Position numbers and translations under genes: made by a program | Assembly: GCA_017987055.1 (NCBI GenBank) | Contig: JAGNUJ010000071.1 | Coordinates: forward strand, 1 to 7,717 | Direction: 5' to 3' | Source: Giesbergeria sp. | GTDB lineage: Bacteria; Pseudomonadota; Gammaproteobacteria; Burkholderiales; Burkholderiaceae_C | DNA length: 7,717 bases | The notes under the pieces: generated by a model | Database searches by the model: none | What the model was told of the DNA's origin: nothing | The model's input: the letters and a program-made list of their open reading frames with translations, nothing else | Shown: positions 1 to 4,823 of the stretch, piece by piece | How the letters are laid out: each line of letters opens with the position of its first letter | Numbering within the stretch: position 1 is the stretch's first letter

Positions 1-261
1 GTGATTGGCGGCAACACCTACATCACCGAGCCGGCGATGGCCGGCTCGGTCGGCTCCATCATTTTTGTGGTGGTGGTGGTGGGCGGTATTGGCTCGCTGG
101 CCGGGGCATTTTTGGCCTCGCTGCTGATTGGGCTGGTGCAAACCTTTGCCGTGGCAATGGATGGAATCGCCGCGCAAGCCGCGCCAATACTGCCTTACCT
201 GCTATTGGTTTTGATGCTGGTGTTTCGGCCCCAAGGCCTGCTGGGGGCGCGCGATGCTTGA
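1..261 (+). CDS. livH: LivH-type ABC permease, C-terminal part (5' end outside window)
   Basis: This is the last 86 codons of an inner-membrane permease of the branched-chain amino acid (HAAT) ABC importer family. LivH pairs with LivM to form the translocation channel. The visible part has a hydrophobic segment containing five consecutive valines, then GGIGSLAGAFLASLLIG, the glycine-rich cytoplasmic loop region typical of LivH and expected to contact the ATPases. A last hydrophobic helix and the family-typical ending RPQGLLG follow. Full-length LivH proteins are about 290-310 residues, so roughly two thirds is missing upstream. The GTG at base 1 is therefore read as an internal valine codon, not a start. 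The stop codon overlaps the livM start by 8 bases, which implies coupled translation. The substrate cannot be told from this fragment; HAAT importers also move amides, urea and other small molecules. Confidence 0.9.
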   Translation: MIGGNTYITEPAMAGSVGSIIFVVVVVGGIGSLAGAFLASLLIGLVQTFAVAMDGIAAQAAPILPYLLLVLMLVFRPQGLLGARDA

Positions 262-1459
262 AAAGCAGACTGATGGGCGCCGCTGGCTGGTCTGGGGCGG
301 GTTTGCGCTGTGGCTGATCGCTGCGCCGCTGCTGTTTCCCAGCAGTTTGGCGCGCAGCATTCTTGCGCAAATCGGCTACCTTGGCATCATTTGCCTGAGC
401 TACAACCTCTTGCTCGGCCAAGGCGGCATGCTCAGCTTTGGCCACGCGGTCTACACCGGACTAGGCTCTTTCATGGCCATCCACGCCATGAACTGGGCTG
501 GCCAAGGCACTTTGATGATTCCGTTGATTTGGGTGCCGCTGGTCGGCGGGCTGGCCGGCCTGCTGTGCGCGGCGTTGCTGGGCTTTGTCAGCACGCGCAA
601 ATCGGGCACCACCTTTGCCATGATTACTTTGGGGCTGGGCGAGTTGGTGGCAGCGATGGCGCTGATGTTTCCGCAGCTGTTTGGCGGCGAAGGCGGCATC
701 ACCGCCAACCGCGTTTATGGCGACGGCTTCTTCGGCTTTCGCTTTGGTCCTGCGCTGCAGGTGTATTACTTGATTGCCGCTTATGCCTTCGTTTGCACCG
801 CCGCGCTGTTTGCCTTTACCGGTACGCCGCTGGGCAAGTTGCTCAATGCCGTGCGCGACAACCCCGAGCGCGTCGCCTTTTTAGGCCATAACCCGCAGCG
901 CGTGCGCTACGCCGCTTTCACCATCGCAGGCGGCTTTGCTGGCGTGGGTGGTGCGCTAGCAGCTATCAATTTTGAAATCGTTACCGGCGCCGACAGCTTC
1001 AGCATGGCGCGCTCGGGCAGCTTTTTGCTGTTCACTTTTTTGGGCGGTGCGACCTTTTTTTGGGGGCCGTGGGTCGGCGCGGCGCTGCTGGTGCTCAGTT
1101 CGGTGCTGCTGTCGGAGTGGACGCAGGCTTGGTTGCTCTACCTCGGCTTGGTGTTTTTGTGCATGGTGATGTATGCGCCCGGCGGTGTGGCCAGTTTGCT
1201 GGCACCGTCGCTGCGTGCGCTGCGCCGGCCTGGCGCTTGGGCGCTGGGAGCGGCGCTGCTGCTGGCGCTGCTCGGCGCAGTGTGTTTGGTGGAGATGACC
1301 TACCACCTGCAACGCAACACCGCCGAGGGATCGGAGATGCGGTTTTTGGGCATCACGCTGGATACCAGCGCGCCGGCCAGTTGGTGGGGAGCCGCTTTGT
1401 TGACGCTGACCGGCTTGGGTTTGTTCGCGCTGGGGCGGCGCTGGGTGGATAAAACATGA
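254..1459 (+). CDS. livM: LivM-type ABC permease with extra C-terminal membrane hairpin
   Basis: This is the second inner-membrane permease of the Liv/HAAT importer, 401 residues. The core (about residues 15-315) has many hydrophobic helices and family motifs: YNLLLGQGGMLSFGHAVYTG near residues 50-70, FAMITLGLGELV near 120-135, and a late FLGGATFFWGPWVGA loop followed by APGG. The ATG at 254 overlaps the livH stop by 8 bases and has a G-rich Shine-Dalgarno (243-247) six bases upstream. After the usual end of the domain, residues 317-401 add two more hydrophobic helices. These flank a polar loop of about 28 residues (EMTYHLQRNT... to DTSAPAS), ending in GRRWVDKT. Plain LivM proteins of about 320-360 residues lack this hairpin, and its role is unknown. 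A 19-base stretch at 951-969 nearly matches an intergenic repeat seen elsewhere in the window. The livG start overlaps this stop as ATGA. Confidence 0.92.
   Translation: MLEKQTDGRRWLVWGGFALWLIAAPLLFPSSLARSILAQIGYLGIICLSYNLLLGQGGMLSFGHAVYTGLGSFMAIHAMNWAGQGTLMIPLIWVPLVGGLAGLLCAALLGFVSTRKSGTTFAMITLGLGELVAAMALMFPQLFGGEGGITANRVYGDGFFGFRFGPALQVYYLIAAYAFVCTAALFAFTGTPLGKLLNAVRDNPERVAFLGHNPQRVRYAAFTIAGGFAGVGGALAAINFEIVTGADSFSMARSGSFLLFTFLGGATFFWGPWVGAALLVLSSVLLSEWTQAWLLYLGLVFLCMVMYAPGGVASLLAPSLRALRRPGAWALGAALLLALLGAVCLVEMTYHLQRNTAEGSEMRFLGITLDTSAPASWWGAALLTLTGLGLFALGRRWVDKT
951..969 (+). repeat. Near copy of the intergenic repeat core inside livM
   Basis: The 19 bases match the core of the repeat at 7499-7517 except for one base (C for T near the end), and the GCGCTAGCAGCTAT part is identical to both intergenic copies. 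It lies in frame inside livM, encoding ALAAIN in the stretch GGALAAINFEIV, with no frame disruption. It may be chance, because the protein sequence here looks family-typical, but the codons (CTA, GCA, GCT) differ from the C/G-ending codons favoured around it. Confidence 0.4.
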
Positions 1460-2244
1460 CGCCCCCAACACCACTGGCGCTGGAACTGCGCAACCTTCAC
1501 AAGCGCTTTGGCAGCAGCGACATCATTCGCGGCACCGACTTGGCCATCGCGCCCGGCGAGCGCATCGCGCTGATTGGCCCCAATGGTGCCGGCAAATCGA
1601 CGCTGTTCAATCTGATCAGCGGCCGCTTTGCGCCCAGCAGCGGCGAAATTTGGCTCAATGGCCAGCGCATTGATGGCAAGAAGCCCTTTGAAATCAACCG
1701 CCTCGGCCTATCGCGCAGTTTTCAGATCACGCATTTGTTCGGCGGCCTGAGCGTGTTTGACAACCTGCGCTGCGCCATTTTGTGGGGCCTCGGTTATCGC
1801 TACAGCTTCTGGCGTTTTCTGCGCAACTTGCACGATGTCAACGCCCGCGCACGAGAGGTGATGGCGCAAATCCACCTCGACACCCGGCGCGATGTGCTGG
1901 CGGCCCACCTGACCTATGCCGAACAGCGGGCGCTAGAAATCGGCGTCACCATCGCCGGCAACGCGCCGGTCATCCTGCTGGACGAGCCGACCGCCGGCAT
2001 GGGCCGCAGCGAAACCACGCGCTTTGTCCAGCTGATCAAAGAAGTCACCGAAGGTCGCACCTTGCTGACGGTGGAGCACGACATGGGCGTGGTGTTCGGG
2101 CTGGCCGACAAAATTGCCGTGCTGGTCTACGGCCAAATCATTGCCTTTGACACCCCCGACAAAGTGCGCGCCAACCCGCGCGTGCAAGAGGCGTATCTGG
2201 GCACTGCTGTTTCGCTCGAAAGTGACTTACATGTTAGAGATTGA
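1456..2244 (+). CDS. livG: LivG-type ABC ATPase with non-standard signature motif
   Basis: This is a cytoplasmic ATPase subunit of the Liv/HAAT importer, 262 residues, close to the usual 250-260. Motifs in order: Walker A GPNGAGKST at 41-49 (canonical Lys47), Q-loop SFQ with Gln90, the family-typical long helical insert at about 100-150, Walker B VILLDEP with Asp176 and Glu177, D-loop region GMGRSE, and the H-loop VEHD with His208. The ABC signature reads LTYAEQ at 152-157 instead of LSGGQ, or the LSYGQQ-like form common in LivG; glycine is replaced by alanine and the next residue is Glu. The ending VQEAYLG is typical of LivG. The start ATG shares ATGA with the livM stop and has GGTGG at 1444-1448 as a likely ribosome binding site. 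The final 14 bases overlap livF. It should pair with LivF to drive transport. Confidence 0.92.
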   Translation: MTPPTPLALELRNLHKRFGSSDIIRGTDLAIAPGERIALIGPNGAGKSTLFNLISGRFAPSSGEIWLNGQRIDGKKPFEINRLGLSRSFQITHLFGGLSVFDNLRCAILWGLGYRYSFWRFLRNLHDVNARAREVMAQIHLDTRRDVLAAHLTYAEQRALEIGVTIAGNAPVILLDEPTAGMGRSETTRFVQLIKEVTEGRTLLTVEHDMGVVFGLADKIAVLVYGQIIAFDTPDKVRANPRVQEAYLGTAVSLESDLHVRD

Positions 2245-2926
2245 AAGCTTGTGCGCAAACTATGGCCAAAGCCGCGTGTTGCACGGCGTCAGCTGCACGG
2301 CGGCACCGGGCGAAATCGTCGCCCTGCTGGGGCGCAACGGCTCGGGGCGCTCGACGCTGGCCAAGGCCATCATGGGTCTGGTCGATTGGCAGGGCACGCT
2401 GCGCTGGCAAGGGCGCAGTCTGCAAGGAAAAAAGACCTGCGATATCGCCCACTTGGGCATTGGCTACGTGCCGGAAAGCCGCGACGTTTTCCCCCGGCTC
2501 ACCGTCGAACAAAACCTGCTGCTGGGGCAAAAGAGCCGCCAAAAAAACAGCCGCTGGACGCTGGCCGACATGTACCAAATATTCCCGCGCCTGCACGAGC
2601 GCCAGCACACCGCTGCGGGCGTGCTCTCGGGCGGCGAGCAGCAAATGCTGACGCTGTGCCGCACGCTGATGGGCGACCCGCAGCTCATCCTGATTGACGA
2701 GCCGACCGAAGGCTTGGCTCCCAAGTTGGTCGAGTTGGTGGGGGTGTATTTGCAAGCGCTCAAAGCACGCGGCATTGCGGTGCTGTTGATTGAGCAAAAA
2801 CTCACCATCGCTTTGACCGTCTCTGACCGCGTGCTGGTGATGGGGCACGGGCGCATCGTGTTTGACGGCACGCCCGCCGAGCTGCGCGCCAACCAGCCCG
2901 TGCGCCAAGAGTGGCTAGAGGTTTGA
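2231..2926 (+). CDS. livF: LivF-type ABC ATPase with Arg in place of Walker A Lys
   Basis: This is the second ATPase of the Liv/HAAT importer, 231 residues, as expected for LivF. The ATG at 2231 gives a normal N-terminus (MLEIESLCANYG) and overlaps livG by 14 bases. The frame is open further upstream to 2114, but that part lies inside livG and encodes nothing recognisable. Motifs: Walker A GRNGSGRST at 34-42, where the invariant Lys is Arg40 (codon CGC, 2348-2350); VPESRDVFP at 80-88, where LivF proteins usually carry Glu at the Q-loop; signature LSGGEQQ at 132-138; Walker B LILIDEP with Asp156 and Glu157; and H-loop position IEQK with Gln189 instead of His. Gln at the H-loop is normal for LivF (VEQN in E. 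coli). The Walker A Arg is not the textbook residue. The signature is intact, so the protein can complete the LivG ATP site even if its own site hydrolyses poorly. It is the last gene of the liv operon. Confidence 0.92.
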   Translation: MLEIESLCANYGQSRVLHGVSCTAAPGEIVALLGRNGSGRSTLAKAIMGLVDWQGTLRWQGRSLQGKKTCDIAHLGIGYVPESRDVFPRLTVEQNLLLGQKSRQKNSRWTLADMYQIFPRLHERQHTAAGVLSGGEQQMLTLCRTLMGDPQLILIDEPTEGLAPKLVELVGVYLQALKARGIAVLLIEQKLTIALTVSDRVLVMGHGRIVFDGTPAELRANQPVRQEWLEV

Positions 2927-2945
2927 GCGCCCAATTCCACGGCGC
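2927..2945 (+). other. Short G+C-rich stem-loop after livF, no T-run
   Basis: Immediately after the livF stop, GCGCC (2927-2931) can pair with GGCGC (2941-2945) around a 9-base loop. There is no following run of T, so it is not a convincing intrinsic terminator. It could be a weak 3'-end structure or chance in GC-rich DNA. Confidence 0.2.
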
Positions 2946-2976
2946 GCACCTTGGATTGCGTTCCCCGGCATGATAG

Positions 2977-3063
2977 GGAAAACCCTTGTTCGCCTTTCTC
3001 TGTGTGCGCGCAGCGGGCAAGGTGGTGCGGCTTGCCGCACGCAGGCACAGAAAAAGGTTTTCC
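2977..3063 (+). repeat. Imperfect inverted repeat/hairpin in the livF-acyltransferase spacer
   Basis: The arms GGAAAACC (2977-2984) and GGTTTTCC (3056-3063) are exact reverse complements. Inside them, CTTTCTCTGTG (2994-3004) opposes CACAGAAAAAG (3046-3056) with one mismatch. At the centre GGCAAG (3016-3021) pairs with CTTGCC (3031-3036) around a 9-base loop, extended by two pairs across a bulged G. The right arm contains the AAAAAGG used as the likely ribosome binding site for the next gene, so folding could limit its translation. It has no T-run and is not a clear terminator. No protein is recognisable in this spacer. Confidence 0.4.
3053..3057 (+). promoter_or_regulatory. Ribosome binding site favouring the TTG start at 3067
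   Basis: AAAGG within AAAAAGG lies 9 bases before TTG 3067. The alternative in-frame TTG codons at 2986 and 3073 have worse spacing. This decides the start of the acyltransferase, since no ATG occurs near the expected N-terminus. Confidence 0.5.
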
Positions 3064-3066
3064 GTT

Positions 3067-4110
3067 TTGGCTTTGCAGCATTTCAAACTCGACTACAACC
3101 CCGCCCTTGACGGCCTGCGCGGCGTGGCCATCCTGCTGGTGCTGCTCTCGCATGCCCATGTGCCGTTGTTTGCTGGGGCGTTTTTTGGCGTGGATTTATT
3201 TTTTGTCCTCAGCGGGTTTTTGATTACTTCGCTGCTGTTGATTGAACACCGCGCCAACGGACGCTTTCAATATTGGCGCTTTTACCGCCGCCGATTTTTT
3301 CGGCTGATGCCAGCGCTGGCGCTGTTTTTGGCGGCTTATTGCCTGTTGGCACCGCTGATTTGGCCGGGGCTGGACGATGTTTACCAAGATGCTTTGGTGT
3401 CGCTCTTGTACCTGGCCGACTACGGCATTGCCTTTTTTGACAGCCCTAATACTTTGTTGCACATGTGGTCGCTATCGGTGGAAGAGCATTTCTACCTGAT
3501 TTGGCCGCCGCTGCTGGCGCTGCTGCTGCGCTACTGCCGGGGCGCGGTGTGGCGGCCGATTGCCCTGCTGTACCTGCTTAGCTGGGTGTGGCGCATTTTT
3601 TGGGTGGTGCAGGGGCAGCAGTTTTACGAGATTTTTTTCCGCTTCGACACCCGGGCGTCGGGTTTGTTGGCTGGCGCGCTGCTGGCGGCGCTGATGGTTG
3701 AAAAGCCGCAATGCATCGACTGGCTGCGCGCGCGCATGCCGTATGCGATGTGGCTGCCGCTGGCGATTGTGCTGCTGCTGGAGCTGGCGTGGGACAACCA
3801 AGGCGCGATGGTTTGGGGGCTGACGGTGGTGGAGCTGGGCACGGTGGTGCTGTTGGTCGCGGCGCAACAGCGCGACGGGCTGGTGTTTCAGATGCTGAAC
3901 TTGCCGATTTTGGTGCGGCTGGGCACGCTGTCCTACGGTATTTATTTGTGGCACTACCCGGTGGTGCGCTACCTGCGCGCTGAATTTGCGTGGCCGGTGG
4001 TGGTGGTGGCTGGGCTGGCGCTATCGACTGCGCTGGCAGCACTGTCGTTTTACACGCTAGAGCGCTGGGCGATGCGTTACCGCGATAATTTGAGTCAAAA
4101 AGCACTGTAG
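3067..4110 (+). CDS. Membrane acyltransferase, acyltransferase-3 (OafA-like) family
   Basis: This is a polytopic inner-membrane enzyme of the acyltransferase-3 family. Members transfer acetyl or other acyl groups to sugars of O-antigen, capsule, peptidoglycan or secreted glycans. From TTG 3067 it has 347 residues, the usual size for a single-domain member, with no C-terminal SGNH domain. It shows the family start LDGLRGVAILLVLLSHA, with the R-X10-H motif (Arg18 and His29) tied to acyl transfer. Then come GVDLFFVLSGFLIT at 41-54, the basic YRRRFFRLMPAL at 73-84, WSLSVEEHFYLIWP at 134-147, and a late GTLSYGIYLWHYPV helix. About ten hydrophobic helices are visible. An earlier in-frame TTG at 2986 would add 27 mostly basic residues unlike the family and drawn from the inverted-repeat spacer, so it is disfavoured. 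It sits 140 bases after livF and is probably a separate unit. The acceptor molecule cannot be inferred, as no polysaccharide genes are adjacent. Confidence 0.88.
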   Translation: MALQHFKLDYNPALDGLRGVAILLVLLSHAHVPLFAGAFFGVDLFFVLSGFLITSLLLIEHRANGRFQYWRFYRRRFFRLMPALALFLAAYCLLAPLIWPGLDDVYQDALVSLLYLADYGIAFFDSPNTLLHMWSLSVEEHFYLIWPPLLALLLRYCRGAVWRPIALLYLLSWVWRIFWVVQGQQFYEIFFRFDTRASGLLAGALLAALMVEKPQCIDWLRARMPYAMWLPLAIVLLLELAWDNQGAMVWGLTVVELGTVVLLVAAQQRDGLVFQMLNLPILVRLGTLSYGIYLWHYPVVRYLRAEFAWPVVVVAGLALSTALAALSFYTLERWAMRYRDNLSQKAL

Positions 4111-4145
4111 CCCTTTATATACGGGCGCTAGCAGCTATTAAATTA
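4109..4145 (+). repeat. Short interspersed intergenic repeat, copy 1
   Basis: These 37 bases match 7483-7519 at 34 positions. The shared parts are AGCCCTTTATAT, then GCGCTAGCAGCTATTAAAT. The first two bases are part of the TAG stop of the acyltransferase gene, and the last base begins the AGGAG ribosome binding site of ogt, so the element fills the whole gap. The A-rich flank before it (about 4096-4108) resembles a decayed inverted arm of the right half. From memory, unverified, related GCGCTAGCAGCTAT elements are frequent between genes in Comamonadaceae. There is no transposase and no coding capacity. Confidence 0.75.
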
Positions 4146-4149
4146 GGAG
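4145..4149 (+). promoter_or_regulatory. Ribosome binding site setting the ogt start at 4155
   Basis: AGGAG lies 5 bases before ATG 4155. The in-frame GTG at 4149 overlaps this motif and TTG 4152 is too close to it, so ATG 4155 is the preferred start. The motif directly abuts repeat copy 1. Confidence 0.65.
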
Positions 4150-4154
4150 TGTTG

Positions 4155-4733
4155 ATGGACAGCATGCCAACACCATCCCAAGGGTGGACACCGTTTGACA
4201 GCGCTTTGGGCGGCTGCGCTGTGGCGTGGGGCGCGCATGGCATCGTGGCTGTGCAACTGCCCGAGGTGGACGCGGGGGCGACGCAAGCGCGCCTGCTCAA
4301 AGCCAGCGGCGTGCTGGCGCTGGCCACGCCGCCGCCCGAGGTGGCGCGCGCCATCGCCGCCGTCCAAGCGCTGCTGGCCGGGCAGCTGGCTGATTTAGGT
4401 GCCGATGCTTGCATGGAGTCGGTCGCGCTGGACATGCAGCGCATCACCGACTTTCAGCGCCGGGTGTATGCCGCCACGCGCTGCATTCCTCCCGGCCAAA
4501 CGCGCACCTATGGCGAGCTGGCGAGCGAGCTGGGCAACAAAAACAGCGCCCGCGCCGTCGGCCATGCGTTGGGGCTGAACCCGTTTGCGCCTATCGTGCC
4601 CTGCCACCGCGTGCTGGGCGCGGCCGGCAAACCCTGCGGTTTTTCAGCGCACGGCGGCGTCGTCACCAAGCTGCGCATGTTGCAGACTGAAGGCGCAGCG
4701 CTGGGCGGCACGGACTCGCTGTTTACCCAATAG
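4155..4733 (+). CDS. ogt: Methylated-DNA-[protein]-cysteine S-methyltransferase (Ogt type)
   Basis: This is a suicide DNA-repair protein that moves the alkyl group from O6-alkylguanine (and O4-alkylthymine) in DNA to its own cysteine. From ATG 4155 it has 192 residues, slightly longer than typical Ogt (about 170). The N-terminal domain (about 1-95) is weakly conserved. The C-terminal catalytic domain is clear: TDFQRRVYAATRCIPPGQTRTYGELA at 98-123, RAVG with the arginine finger Arg133, the Asn hinge at Asn142 in NPFAPIVPCHRV, the active-site Cys150 in PCHRV, then GKPCGFSAHGG and a final LRMLQTEG. No Ada-like zinc or AraC domain is present, so this is a stand-alone repair enzyme and not the adaptive-response regulator. 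The 44-base gap before it is occupied by a repeat. The efflux gene begins 90 bases downstream. Confidence 0.95.
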   Translation: MDSMPTPSQGWTPFDSALGGCAVAWGAHGIVAVQLPEVDAGATQARLLKASGVLALATPPPEVARAIAAVQALLAGQLADLGADACMESVALDMQRITDFQRRVYAATRCIPPGQTRTYGELASELGNKNSARAVGHALGLNPFAPIVPCHRVLGAAGKPCGFSAHGGVVTKLRMLQTEGAALGGTDSLFTQ

Positions 4734-4745
4734 GGCGCCAGATAC

Positions 4746-4792
4746 GCGCTGCTGCCCTGCGCGTGCCAATGTTTCCTGACGGCAGCCAGCGC
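4746..4792 (+). other. Hairpin in the ogt-efflux spacer
   Basis: GCGCTGCTGCC (4746-4756) can pair with GGCAGCCAGCGC (4781-4792) as an 11-base-pair stem with one bulged C and a 24-base loop. No T-run follows, so it is not a standard terminator. It could end ogt transcripts weakly or shape the leader of the efflux genes. GC-rich DNA makes chance pairing possible. Confidence 0.3.
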
Positions 4793-4823
4793 CGATGCGG
4801 TCAGATTGCGACAATTGGCGGCT

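Noticed and set aside
67..81. Five tandem GTG triplets in livH
   Set aside because: They encode a run of valines in a membrane helix; too short to suggest phase variation, and frame would be kept on slippage by whole triplets.
1..261. GTG at base 1 as the start of a short 86-residue membrane protein
   Set aside because: The protein matches the C-terminal third of LivH, so the window simply begins inside the gene.
2114..2230. Upstream in-frame extension of livF
   Set aside because: It lies inside livG in another frame and encodes nothing family-like; ATG 2231 gives the standard LivF N-terminus.
2951..2979. Possible promoter TTGGAT with 17-base spacing to TAGGGA before the acyltransferase
   Set aside because: The -10 match is poor and there is no independent support.
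3013..3021. GCGGGCAAG matching in inverse CTTGCCCGC at 7546-7554
   Set aside because: A 9-base inverted match in a GC-rich window of this size is expected by chance.
2986..3066. Longer N-terminus for the acyltransferase from TTG 2986, and an overlapping frame from 2951
   Set aside because: The extra residues are basic and unlike the family, and the region is an inverted-repeat spacer.
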